Below, piece after piece: positions 27,574 to 35,353 of a stretch of 35,353 nucleotides of DNA; position 1 is the first letter of the stretch; each line of letters begins with the position of its first letter. The notes under the pieces are model-generated. The model had not been told where the DNA came from. It was given only the letters and a program-made list of their open reading frames with translations, and ran no database searches. A program made the translations under genes and the position numbers. This DNA comes from Planctomycetota bacterium. GTDB taxonomy: Bacteria > Planctomycetota > Planctomycetia > Planctomycetales > Planctomycetaceae. The DNA lies in NCBI GenBank assembly GCA_027623235.1, contig JAQBVJ010000075.1:1-35353 (forward strand), read 5' to 3'.

Positions 27574-28692
27574 TTAAAAGCCCGCCGCACCCGTCGATGG
27601 CTTTTTCTTAGTCGTCGGCTGGCCCGTTCCACCTGCCTTCGTGGATTCAGCTGTCGTTGTTGTCGGGGTCGAGAATCGATCCGCTGACGAAGGCCGCACT
27701 GCTGTCCCGTCCGCCAGTTTGACGGACATCGACAAGATCAGTTCGTCATGTTCGGTCAACGGACCACTCACGAAGACATCCGTCTTTCCGTCCTGACCAT
27801 GCAGAGTGACGGGAATGTCCCGCACGATGTGATCGCGCAAAATCTGAATCGTTCGTTCTCCCTCCGGCGATGTCAGAACAACGTCGAGTGGCACTCGCGT
27901 CACGGGACCCTTTGGAAGCAGCGGTGCAAAAACGGACTGGCCATCCCCCAGTGATCCTGAGGGATTGTCGATGACGACGTCAGCAAGCGCAACCGAAATT
28001 GAGAGCTCGCGAAGATGCTGCAGTTCTGTGGTGAGGGCAACAATTGAGTCGACCCGCGCAGTCACGGTTTGGTCTTCGACGCTGAGCATCAGTGACGAGC
28101 CAACCGTTGTGTTGCTCCGTTCGACAGGAATGCGGCATCGTAACTCGCTGAGATCGCCGAACGAGGCGATTCGATCTCCATTTTTCACCCGCTGACCGGG
28201 CTGCACGAAGACATCCAGAACCGTGCCTCCGTAAGGAGCCCGGATTGAGGTCTGCTTGTCGTCGTAGTCGGCGAGTTTGATCTCCGCGTCGGCCAGCTTG
28301 ACTTCCGCCTGGGCAATGGCGATTGCATCTTCGTTTTTCGCGATCGTTGCCTGTCGCAGATTTGCCTCAGCCAGATTCAGCGCGGCGATGGCTCGTTCGC
28401 GAACGAGCTTCAATCGATCGCTGTCAATCCGGGCGAGCTCGAACTGAGCCTCGGCCCTGGCCCCGGCTTTTGTCGAGACCCTCTGAACGACGCCATCGAA
28501 AGGAGCAGTCAGGATCACACCTCGAATCGGCAGCAGTTGCAGTGCCACCTGGTACCGATCGGCAGTGGAAACCTGAAGAGCTCTCCTTTGAATGATGACG
28601 GGTTGTGGACCGGTCGACGCCGTCTCCTGAGCTTCGACGAACAACGCGGCCGTGATGACGCCACAGAACAAAATCAACGTTGAGCGTTTCAC
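27574..28692 (-). CDS. HlyD/RND-type periplasmic adaptor-like protein
   Basis: 372 residues. GTG 28692 has GGAG six bases upstream and opens a signal peptide (MKRSTLILFCGVITAALFVEAQ); ATG 28710 is in frame but lacks such spacing. A lipoyl-like half (ILTAPFDGVVQRVSTKAGARAEAQ) is followed by an Ala/Glu-rich coiled coil (about 75-145), then the second half (TSIRAPYGGTVLDVFVQPGQRVKNGDRI) and a beta-barrel, the layout of membrane fusion proteins. The C-terminus is Thr/Lys-rich. Such adaptors link inner membrane pumps to outer channels, but no pump or outer membrane gene is adjacent. It may act with a pump encoded elsewhere or in another process. Confidence 0.82.
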   Translation of the reverse strand: MKRSTLILFCGVITAALFVEAQETASTGPQPVIIQRRALQVSTADRYQVALQLLPIRGVILTAPFDGVVQRVSTKAGARAEAQFELARIDSDRLKLVRERAIAALNLAEANLRQATIAKNEDAIAIAQAEVKLADAEIKLADYDDKQTSIRAPYGGTVLDVFVQPGQRVKNGDRIASFGDLSELRCRIPVERSNTTVGSSLMLSVEDQTVTARVDSIVALTTELQHLRELSISVALADVVIDNPSGSLGDGQSVFAPLLPKGPVTRVPLDVVLTSPEGERTIQILRDHIVRDIPVTLHGQDGKTDVFVSGPLTEHDELILSMSVKLADGTAVRPSSADRFSTPTTTTAESTKAGGTGQPTTKKKPSTGAAGF

Positions 28693-28928
28693 GAGAGACT
28701 CCGCGAACATAGTGATTCAAAAGTCGAACTGAACGTTTGGTCGGGAGGCAGGTCATGCCCACCATTGAGTTAAGGCTATGACTGCTCCTGGCGGGTGTCA
28801 ACGAGCGAAAATCTGCTGTATCAGCCTTGCCCGCCACACTATTGCTGAACCGATCCAGGTTCACCAGGATTGCTGATCCAAGCGGACGATTCCCTCCCCT
28901 GCCCGTCTCCCGCATCCCAGGAGCTGCT

Positions 28929-30296
28929 GTGAACACTCTCATTTCTCTCTGCATGCTGGCTTCGGCCGCTGCGGCTCCACAGGGCTCGCTGGCCGGTCAC
29001 CCCGGCGTCGAACTTCAATATCGTGGCACGCTGACTCAGCTGTCGCGAGGTGGCGATTCGAACGAGGTAAAACAGTTCGACCTTTACGTTCTCGCCCGAC
29101 CGGCGGGAGATGGACACCGCTGTTTTTATTCCGTCACCGAGCGCGGTGGTGGAGGCTGGGCCTGGCCGGAACGTTCCGGCGAGATGCTTCTGAACGACGC
29201 CAACCGACTGGTCGAAGGGCGACCCGCGCACGTGCTACACACTCACGACGGAACGAAGTATCCCGTCGAGATTGCTCAGCCGCTGTTCCTGTTCGCCGAT
29301 CGTCTTGAAGAAGGCCGCACCTGGGCATCCGGCTCGCTGGCTTACGAAGTCGAGAAGAAGACAGCCATTCGCAAACAGGACTGCTGGCAGGTCACCGCAA
29401 AAGACCGTTTCGGACGCGGACAGACTTTCTGGATTGAGGAAAATGGTTCGCTGATTGTCGCCGCCGAGCGGCGCGTCTTCATGGGGCGAGGCGACGAATT
29501 TCAACTTCGGATCGAGCTGACGAGTCAGCGGAATTTGACCGACGATTCGCTCGACGTAGTTGCCGGTTCCGTTGACGGCCTGCTGAGCCTCTCTCGCGAG
29601 CTGAAGCGCAACAACGGCGAGACGCGACCGGAACTTTCAGACGCTCAGATCAAGACATCACTGGCCGCCCTGCCCGGCCTGGTTGAGTCCGCAGAGAAAA
29701 CGCCGCTTAAATCACTTGTCACATCGATCGTGCGCGACGTTCAGGCACAGAGTGACCGGTCCGGCGATCTGGAAAATCTCGCGAAGAAGTATGTCGGAAA
29801 GCCAGCTCCCGAGTACTCGCTGACGACGCTCACCAAAGAGACGATCAGTAATGCGACTCAGAAAGACCGGATTACCGTGCTTCACTTCTGGAGCTACCAG
29901 GGGGAACCGCTGGAAGAACCGTACGGCCAGGTCGGCTACCTGGACTATCTGAAAAACAAACGTGGCCGGCTTGGCGTCGACTTTGTCGGCATCGCCGCAA
30001 ACGAAGAATTCGGGAAGACGGAAACCGCCGGTGCCGCTCTGCGGTCTGTGCGCAAGCTGAGAGACTTCATGAATATCAGCTACCCGATCGCGACGGACGA
30101 AGGAACTCAGGTCAAGAAGTTCGGGGACCCGCGAGCCCTCGGAGCCAGTCTGCCGTTGTGGGTTGTCATCGGCTCTGACGGAAAGATCGCTCATTACCAC
30201 GTCGGGTTTTATTCGATCAAACCGGACGAAGGACTCAAACCGCTCGACGAAGTGCTGGTCGAGCTGATCCGAAAACAACGAGCAGCTGCCGAGTAG
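28929..30296 (+). CDS. Exported TlpA-like protein without CxxC
   Basis: 455 residues. GTG 28929 is preceded by AGGAG and starts a signal peptide (MNTLISLCMLASAAAAP). The middle (about 20-250) is a beta-rich region of unknown family, with GGGGWAWPERSGE. The C-terminal third (about 305-450) has thioredoxin/TlpA features: GKPAPEYSLTTL, ITVLHFWSYQGEPLEEP, VDFVGIAANEEFGKT, YPIATDEGTQVKKFG and LPLWVVIGSDGKIAHYHVGF. The active-site CxxC expected after FW is replaced by Q-G-E-P (324-327), so disulfide exchange by that site is not possible. The fold may serve as a binding module. Divergent from the HlyD-like gene, convergent with the next gene. Confidence 0.82.
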   Translation: MNTLISLCMLASAAAAPQGSLAGHPGVELQYRGTLTQLSRGGDSNEVKQFDLYVLARPAGDGHRCFYSVTERGGGGWAWPERSGEMLLNDANRLVEGRPAHVLHTHDGTKYPVEIAQPLFLFADRLEEGRTWASGSLAYEVEKKTAIRKQDCWQVTAKDRFGRGQTFWIEENGSLIVAAERRVFMGRGDEFQLRIELTSQRNLTDDSLDVVAGSVDGLLSLSRELKRNNGETRPELSDAQIKTSLAALPGLVESAEKTPLKSLVTSIVRDVQAQSDRSGDLENLAKKYVGKPAPEYSLTTLTKETISNATQKDRITVLHFWSYQGEPLEEPYGQVGYLDYLKNKRGRLGVDFVGIAANEEFGKTETAGAALRSVRKLRDFMNISYPIATDEGTQVKKFGDPRALGASLPLWVVIGSDGKIAHYHVGFYSIKPDEGLKPLDEVLVELIRKQRAAAE

Positions 30297-30309
30297 AGTC
30301 AGTCTCAAC

Positions 30310-31008
30310 TCACCGACAGAAGATCCACCCCTTCGTCTTCCGGTAGCAGTCGGCGGTGCAGGTTTTTGTGTCCTGCCACAGATTGCCGCACCAGCTGTCG
30401 GACGCCGGCTGCGGTGCTGGCTCTGGCGGTTCGACGTGAACGGCCATGCTCTTTGAGTAGAGTCGGTGCCGCGTGATGCCGGTCACAAGGCTCGCCGGAG
30501 ACACTCGCGATGGACGCTTCGCCTTCAGGACGCCGCTATGCTGCAGCGCGTCCATGACGTATTCCGAGCAGTGCAATCCTGCGGATCGCTCGCCCGTCAG
30601 GTGATGAGTAATCGCGTAGGGACGTCCCAGTTGACTGTCGAGCCAGTATTCGAGTTTCTCGCTTTTTGCTTCTGAAAACTCACGGTTCGGTTGGAACACA
30701 TGGATTTCACTGGGGCTTTGCGAGCTCAAATAATTCTTCAACGTCAGGCACCGGACACCGGCTCCGTTCGCACTGTCATAAACGAAGGGTTGACCGTTTC
30801 GAACCACGACCGCTCCCACATGCGTGTAGGGACTTTGCGTGTAAATGCGAACGGCCAGGCAGTCGCCTTCTGTAACCAGCAGAGTCCCGGTCTGAATATC
30901 GGCGACGACTTTTGATTCTGCTTCTCCCAGCGAGCGGACGCTGACCTTCTCGTCAGACTGATCGGGACTCGCACTGGCAAGAGCGACAGCAAGCATGAGA
31001 GCTGACAT
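30310..31008 (-). CDS. Exported permuted papain-like (YiiX/NlpC-type) protein
   Basis: 232 residues; ATG 31008 has GGAGG seven bases upstream and gives a short signal peptide (about 1-14). The catalytic pattern is that of permuted NlpC/P60 amidases of the YiiX type: His first (H63, in SPYTHVGAVVV, after GDCLAVRIYTQ) and Cys later (C147, in LHCSEYVMDALQ). These enzymes cleave amide or thioester bonds in cell wall peptides or lipids. The C-terminal 30 residues are distinctive: a Pro-rich linker and then a Trp/Cys-rich end with four cysteines. It may be a disulfide-linked cap. The neighbour ends 13 bp away on the other strand. Confidence 0.75.
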   Translation of the reverse strand: MSALMLAVALASASPDQSDEKVSVRSLGEAESKVVADIQTGTLLVTEGDCLAVRIYTQSPYTHVGAVVVRNGQPFVYDSANGAGVRCLTLKNYLSSQSPSEIHVFQPNREFSEAKSEKLEYWLDSQLGRPYAITHHLTGERSAGLHCSEYVMDALQHSGVLKAKRPSRVSPASLVTGITRHRLYSKSMAVHVEPPEPAPQPASDSWCGNLWQDTKTCTADCYRKTKGWIFCR

Positions 31009-31469
31009 TGGACTTCCTCCAGGTTTTCCTGCCGCCCGCAATAAGTGATAGGCGGCTCCATGCGGCCCGCGTTACGCAGATTGTCGAATTCACGCGGGTT
31101 CGATCGGGACAAACCGCGAGAGTAACGGCAGTAAATCGGTCCGGATCACGAAAAGACGACCTGAGTTCTATGGTCAACCCGTCGATGAATCGAGGCGAAT
31201 CCCAATCCTGAATTTTCGAATCCCCTGCCCTGCCCCGTGTTCAGAGATCGAGTCTGGTCCGGCCTCCTCAGAATGGGAAACTGGTTGAGTTTGCGAATCG
31301 ACGGGGTTCCAGGGGCTCGATCGGCTTTTCACAATGCGACCGGCCTACTTCGACGACGATTCAAAGTGAAACGTATTCGTGCTCGCGTCGAGGCCGCCGG
31401 TTCGTTCTGATGCGGCACACAGACCGTCGCGGTCGAGTTTCAACCATTTGCGGGCCAGGGAGTTCGTGC
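31009..31469. other. Divergent intergenic region, papain-like / ExbB-like
   Basis: 461 bp with promoters expected for both divergent genes. I see no RNA gene, palindrome or clear operator. The open frames on either strand here have no ribosome binding site or family resemblance. Confidence 0.4.
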
Positions 31470-32417
31470 ATGCCCGGGATTTCCTCGGACAGTTTTCAGC
31501 CATCTCAACCGGGAAGCCGCCAGGTTTTGCGGATTGCGCTGACTTTGTCGGCCGTTGCTGCGATTTCTTTCTTCGCGTTTCCTCAGTCTGCGACCGCTCA
31601 GGACGGCGGAGCTCCGGAGCCGATTCCCTCGGCATCACCAGAAGTGGAAATCCCGAGCAGCATCAATGAGGCCCTCGCGCCAAAGCCTGGTGCGAAGAAA
31701 GAAGAGAAGGACAAAGGCGGCACCGGAATACCGACGACGCCGATCGAGATTATCGAGAAGCTCAACTTCTGGCTGGTCCCTTTTCTCCTGGCATCGATCA
31801 TTGCCGTCTGGTTTACGATCGAGCGAGTTGTTGTCCTGCGGCGAACGCGGGTCATCCCGCCGGAATTTGTTGATCCGTTTATGAAGGCGATTCAGGGTGG
31901 CATCAGTCCTGAGGTCGCACTCGAAAAATGTGAAAGCAATGAAAGCCCGACGGCCGCCATCTTCGGGCACGGCGTTCGCAAATGGGGACGGTCGAGTGTC
32001 GAGGTTGAGCAGGCCATGATCGACGGGGGCGAGCGGCAGGTCGGCCAGCTTCGGCGGCACCTGCGGGTTCTCAACGGGGTCGCGACGGTGACTCCACTGC
32101 TGGGCCTGCTGGGCACGGTCATCGGCATGATCCAGGCATTTAACGATATCGCCAGTGCGGGAGCGATGGGCAAAGCGGATCAGCTCGCCGCAGGAATTGC
32201 CGTCGCACTTTTGACGACGGCATTCGGGCTCGCAATCGCGATCCCCTCTCTCATCATGTACATCTATCTGTCGGGACGGGTCGAGGCTCTGGTGATGGAG
32301 ATGGACGATCTGGCTCTTCGAGTCGTTCGAGCGATCTCTGCGGAAGGGCTTTCCGCTCAACGACCAACTCCACAACCAACCCCGACGCGGGTCCAGAAGC
32401 AGACGCCGGTTTCGTAA
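31470..32417 (+). CDS. MotA/TolQ/ExbB-type proton channel protein
   Basis: 315 residues; ATG 31470 is preceded by AGGGAG seven bases upstream. It starts with an export-type hydrophobic segment (about 19-43, ending SATAQD), then a Pro/Lys-rich linker (45-90). Three membrane helices follow in ExbB/TolQ order: about 99-118, then GVATVTPLLGLLGTVIGMIQAF and then AAGIAVALLTTAFGLAIAIPSL. The last two carry the conserved Thr and Gly-rich faces of the proton path. The cytoplasmic loop between helix 1 and 2 is about 80 residues, as expected. ExbB works with ExbD and TonB to drive uptake or stress-linked work. No ExbD-like gene follows; the next gene is a small membrane protein. Confidence 0.86.
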   Translation: MPGISSDSFQPSQPGSRQVLRIALTLSAVAAISFFAFPQSATAQDGGAPEPIPSASPEVEIPSSINEALAPKPGAKKEEKDKGGTGIPTTPIEIIEKLNFWLVPFLLASIIAVWFTIERVVVLRRTRVIPPEFVDPFMKAIQGGISPEVALEKCESNESPTAAIFGHGVRKWGRSSVEVEQAMIDGGERQVGQLRRHLRVLNGVATVTPLLGLLGTVIGMIQAFNDIASAGAMGKADQLAAGIAVALLTTAFGLAIAIPSLIMYIYLSGRVEALVMEMDDLALRVVRAISAEGLSAQRPTPQPTPTRVQKQTPVS

Positions 32418-32465
32418 CGGCGCCTGCTGACAGGCCCGATCCGGCACCGCTCAACGAGGCTTGCG

Positions 32466-32774
32466 ATGAATGCCGACTTTGGTCTGTTCCAGATGTTTCA
32501 CGCCCTGCTGGCATTTGTCTCGCCATGTATCTGGGACGGAGCGTTAACCGTCCTCTATCCGTTTCGCCGCCTGGCGTCGTGCTCGTGGATGGTTTTTTCG
32601 GCGGTGGGAATCCTGTTTCTGTCGAGTGCTGTTTCGGCCTGCCTCACCGCGGCACAGTTGAGCGGTAATTTCCAGCCTGTCGATCAGATGAATGTGCTCT
32701 ACTTCTGGCAGGGTCTCGGCTTCGTCGAGCAACTGGCGACAGCCCTGCTGGCTGTTGGCATCTGGCCACGATAA
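32466..32774 (+). CDS. Small membrane protein behind the ExbB-like gene
   Basis: 102 residues with three hydrophobic segments (about 9-30, 36-60 and 79-100). ATG 32466 has ACGAGG six bases upstream. It is 48 bp behind the ExbB-like gene on the same strand, so co-transcription is likely. It has none of the ExbD features (single N-terminal helix with Asp, periplasmic domain). I recognise no family; it may be a partner subunit of the channel. Confidence 0.62.
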   Translation: MNADFGLFQMFHALLAFVSPCIWDGALTVLYPFRRLASCSWMVFSAVGILFLSSAVSACLTAAQLSGNFQPVDQMNVLYFWQGLGFVEQLATALLAVGIWPR

Positions 32775-32870
32775 ATTCACAGCCTCGGAGCGACAGGCGA
32801 CACTGCTGAGCACTTGCTCGGGACTGAACACTGGCAGGGCTCGTTCTGCTCGCCGGTCTCCCGCCGACCG

Positions 32871-34169
32871 CTACGAACTGCGGCGGCGGCTGCGTTTTTT
32901 CTGTGGCGCCCCGGCCGAGCCTCCCGGGCGACGTCGACCTCGGAATCCCTGGTTCGGTGGCGCCGGACCTCGGCTGCCGGACCTGGCTTTGGATGTGACT
33001 TTTTTGTCGGCCAGTCCTGGAACATGCCACGGGTGATTTTCGTCGGCTTCGATCTTCTGTTCGATTTCTTTTTCGATGGCTCGAAGCAGCGGAAGCGTTT
33101 CCTCGGTGCAGAACGAGAGTGCGATCCCCTTGGCGCCGGCGCGGCCGGTTCGGCCGATTCGGTGGATGTAGTTGTCCGGCTCGTTGGGCAGGTCAAAATT
33201 GATGACGTGCGAAATACCGTCAACATCAATGCCTCGCGCGGCGACATCTGTGGCCACGAGGATGCCGATCTTTCGCGTCTTGAATTCCTTCAGAATTCGA
33301 GTCCGGGCGTTTTGAGTCCGGTCACCGTGAATCGAGTCTGCGGAGAAGCCCTGCTTCTTGAGAACCTTTGCCAGACGATCGGCTCCATGCTTTGTCCGGT
33401 TGAAAACCAGGACGCTGCCGCCGGCCTGCTGGTTCAGAAGATGGGCCAGCAGTAACTGCCTTTTCGAATGCTCGACAAAGAGAACTCGATGCTTGATCGT
33501 GTCGATGATGGTGGTGCCCGAGTCAGGCGGCGTGACGTCGATTCTCACCGGCTTGTAAAGAAGCCCGTTTGAAAGGTCGACAATTTTGTCCGGCATCGTC
33601 GCCGAGAAAAACAGCGACTGTCGTTTCTCGGGCAGCTTCTGGATGATTTTTTTGATGTCTGGCAGAAAGCCCATATCGAGCATCCGGTCGGCTTCGTCCA
33701 GGACAAACACATCGATCGCACTGAGCTCGATGTGGCCTTGATTCATCAGGTCCAGCAGTCGGCCCGGCGTCGCGACGAGAACGTGAACTCCGCTTCGCAT
33801 CGCTTTGATTTGCGGCTTCTCGCTGACGCCGCCGTAGACAGTCATCTGCCTCTGGTTGAGGTCTCGCCCGTACGCCGAAAACCGCTCAGCGATCTGCATT
33901 GCCAGCTCGCGCGTCGGTGAGAGCACGAGCACCCGGCACGATTTGGCCTTAGTCGGTCGTCGGTCCTTCGCGAGGTTGTGAAGGATCGGCAATGCAAACG
34001 CGGCGGTCTTTCCCGTGCCCGTTTGAGCGACGCCGAGAATGTCTCGCCCCTGCAGAATGCGTGGGATCGCGGCCGCCTGAATCGGAGTCGGCGTGATGTA
34101 CTGCTCGCGGGCGATTGCCTTTTGAAGCGGTTTGATAAAATTGAAGTCTTCGAATTCTGTTTCGGCCAA
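32871..34169 (-). CDS. rhlE: DEAD-box RNA helicase, RhlE-like
   Basis: 432 residues from TTG 34169 (AAGGA seven bases upstream). ATP-dependent RNA unwinding, for example in ribosome assembly and cold adaptation. Motifs: phenylalanine and Q motif (F11, TPTPIQ), AQTGTGKT (48-55), PTRELA, TPGRLLDL, DEAD (158-161), SATMP, ARGIDVDG and HRIGRTGRAG. The C-terminal tail (about 380-432) is rich in Arg, Gly, Pro and Ser, as in RhlE proteins, and probably binds RNA. No ATG fits in this frame near the conserved start. Confidence 0.94.
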   Translation of the reverse strand: MAETEFEDFNFIKPLQKAIAREQYITPTPIQAAAIPRILQGRDILGVAQTGTGKTAAFALPILHNLAKDRRPTKAKSCRVLVLSPTRELAMQIAERFSAYGRDLNQRQMTVYGGVSEKPQIKAMRSGVHVLVATPGRLLDLMNQGHIELSAIDVFVLDEADRMLDMGFLPDIKKIIQKLPEKRQSLFFSATMPDKIVDLSNGLLYKPVRIDVTPPDSGTTIIDTIKHRVLFVEHSKRQLLLAHLLNQQAGGSVLVFNRTKHGADRLAKVLKKQGFSADSIHGDRTQNARTRILKEFKTRKIGILVATDVAARGIDVDGISHVINFDLPNEPDNYIHRIGRTGRAGAKGIALSFCTEETLPLLRAIEKEIEQKIEADENHPWHVPGLADKKVTSKARSGSRGPAPPNQGFRGRRRPGGSAGAPQKKRSRRRSS

Positions 34170-34787
34170 CGGAACATCCTTTGTGAGCTGCCACCGGTCA
34201 AACCGGAGGCGGGCTGTGCGCGTCCGGCGAGTCTACGCCCGACGCATGAATTGTTTTGTGGCTGACGACGGAAACGGAATCCGCCCTCACCAGACAGTGC
34301 CGTTCCCGCTCGAAGCAGGCCACGCGAAGTCGCGTGCGGCCGGGGGGTCAGCTCCGCAAACTGTCTGGTTCTCTCCAGCATCGGTCTCGGATCGAGACGC
34401 GGCGAATCGCTGAGATGGGTGATCCGCTTCGGAGGTCGTCAGCTCTGGCTCAAGCACAGCCAGAGTTCAGAAGCAAAGCTGCGGCAGAGTCAACTGCCGA
34501 GGTCTCGACAGGACCTTGGTCGTCCGTCGAGGGGCGAAGTCTACCGGCTAACTCAGAGGAATGATGCGCCGATGCTCCGAGAATTATCGGTTCTTCTTCG
34601 TTTTTCGCGGGTTGGAACCTGGATGATCGCAGTCTGGCTGGTGTTTCTCGATGCTGAGGGGGCGAACGGCTGGCCCTCCTTTGTTGAGCCCGATCCGAGG
34701 TCCGGACTCCGGAATCCACTCACCGAGTCTGGCAATAATCTCCCTCCCCCTCGAACGCGTCCGCGTCGCCAGGGACGAGCACTGACG
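34170..34787. other. Intergenic region upstream of rhlE
   Basis: 618 bp. It holds the nested palindrome at 34289-34369. On the plus strand an open frame from 34419 to 35093 contains a possible signal-peptide-like stretch (from MLRELSVLLRF at 34572), but it runs antisense through the serine hydrolase gene and is not supported. No RNA gene or transposase remnant is visible. Confidence 0.4.
34289..34369. repeat. Nested palindrome upstream of rhlE
   Basis: Outer arms ACCAGACAGT (34289-34298) and ACTGTCTGGT (34360-34369) enclose an inner hairpin with CACGCGA and TCGCGTG arms around AG (34321-34336). The 81-bp unit could form a branched structure in the leader or upstream region of rhlE. Confidence 0.55.
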
Positions 34788-35353
34788 TCAATCCTCGATC
34801 GCGTCGTAGACGAGTCCCTTGATCGCGAATTCTGTCATGAACGAGTACGGCAGTGTCTGCTCCAGAGCGATGACGATCAGCTCGTCTTTGGGCGAGACCC
34901 AGTAATGAGTGCTCGCGAGTCCGCCCCAGCCGTACTCGCCGACTCGACCCTGTGCGTCCCACACGGACATCTTCGTCCGCACGCAGAACCCGAATCCGAA
35001 CCCGATGCCAACTCGCTGCTGACCTCCGAAGGCGATGTGAGGGATGTTGTCCGGCAGCTGGCTGGTGGTCATCAGGCCGACGCTTTTCTTTGAAAGAATG
35101 CGTTTTCCGTCGAGCTGGCCTCCCTGCTGAATCATCATCAGGAATCGCAGATAGTCGCGAGCCGTCGAGACGAGCCCTCCGCCCCCGGACAGCAACGCAC
35201 GCGGTTCTTTGAAGTTCGACGTTCCATCCGTCGGCGCAGGCGTCAGGTTGCCGTTGCTGTCCGACAGGTAAGGGACGGCGGCGAAATTAAATCGGCATTC
35301 TCAGAGACGCTGTGATTGAAAAGACTCCTCAACCAGATGGGAATCAGTGTCCG
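34788..35353 (-). pseudogene. Class C beta-lactamase-like serine hydrolase, 3' part
   Basis: The minus-strand frame from 35195 down to 34788 encodes the C-terminal half of a beta-lactamase/penicillin-binding-protein-like serine hydrolase: SGGGGLVSTARDYLRFLMM, GIGFGFGF, and YGWGGLASTHYWVSPKDEL. The same frame continues upstream through FAAVPYLSDSNGNLTPAP to an in-frame TGA at 35303-35301. Beyond it the frame again looks family-like (DTDSHLVEESFQSQRL). The beginning of the gene lies outside the window. The codons at 35195 (TTG) are not a credible start because conserved sequence lies before them. So the gene carries a nonsense codon or a sequence error, and I call it a probable pseudogene. The catalytic SxxK region is not in view. 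Confidence 0.7.

Noticed and set aside
34419..35093. Plus-strand frame with a signal-peptide-like segment
   Set aside because: Runs antisense through the conserved serine hydrolase and shows no family resemblance there.

Overview
The window looks like an ordinary chromosomal segment of a planctomycete (Planctomycetes/Planctomycetota). This rests on the gene repertoire: a secreted sulfatase, a two-domain DUF1080 secreted protein, a Hanks-type kinase with a Pro/Gln/Tyr-rich tail, a cysteine-less TlpA-like protein, a single-pass anti-sigma-like protein, an IS1182-type transposase, and frequent GTG/TTG starts. Housekeeping genes (tmRNA, ftsH, argH, accA, dtd, rhlE) are scattered singly among lineage-type genes and not grouped into large operons. 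No prophage, CRISPR array or classical defence island is visible.

Layout. 1-406: tmRNA on the minus strand with its own terminator. 874-3353: ftsH overlapping an ArsC-family reductase gene, closed by a two-way terminator. 3452-8064: divergent DUF1080 protein and a large secreted protein that joins a sulfatase to a PhoD-like phosphatase. 8088-9092: anti-sigma-like membrane protein without a visible sigma gene. 9522-10994: IS1182-type transposase whose C-terminus looks degenerate. 11029-12739: small TPR-like protein and a Na+/Ca2+ exchanger. 12787-14160: argH. 14386-19410: a giant Lhr-type helicase whose reading frame carries several palindromic repeats. 19497-19794: a foldback (MITE-like) element. 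19991-23797: RsmC-like methyltransferase, radical SAM protein, small membrane protein, metallophosphoesterase-fold protein with altered metal ligands, and dtd. 23920-24474: CvpA-like membrane protein. 24714-28692 (minus): accA, Ser/Thr kinase and HlyD-type adaptor. 28929-31008: TlpA-like protein and a convergent permuted papain-like protein. 31470-32774: ExbB/TolQ-like channel and a small membrane protein. 32871-34169 (minus): rhlE. 34788-35353 (minus): the 3' part of a class C beta-lactamase-like gene with an in-frame TGA, cut by the window end.

The most interesting signals are: (1) short palindromes with REP architecture (a GTAG foot followed by a hairpin), present between genes and as a perfect 27-bp inverted pair inside the lhr reading frame, with further palindromes inserted in the same gene; (2) the radical SAM / small membrane protein / altered metallophosphoesterase cassette at 21341-23285, whose function I cannot name; (3) the sulfatase-PhoD fusion; (4) the 298-bp foldback element. 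All family calls are from reading the translations by eye; no database search was possible.
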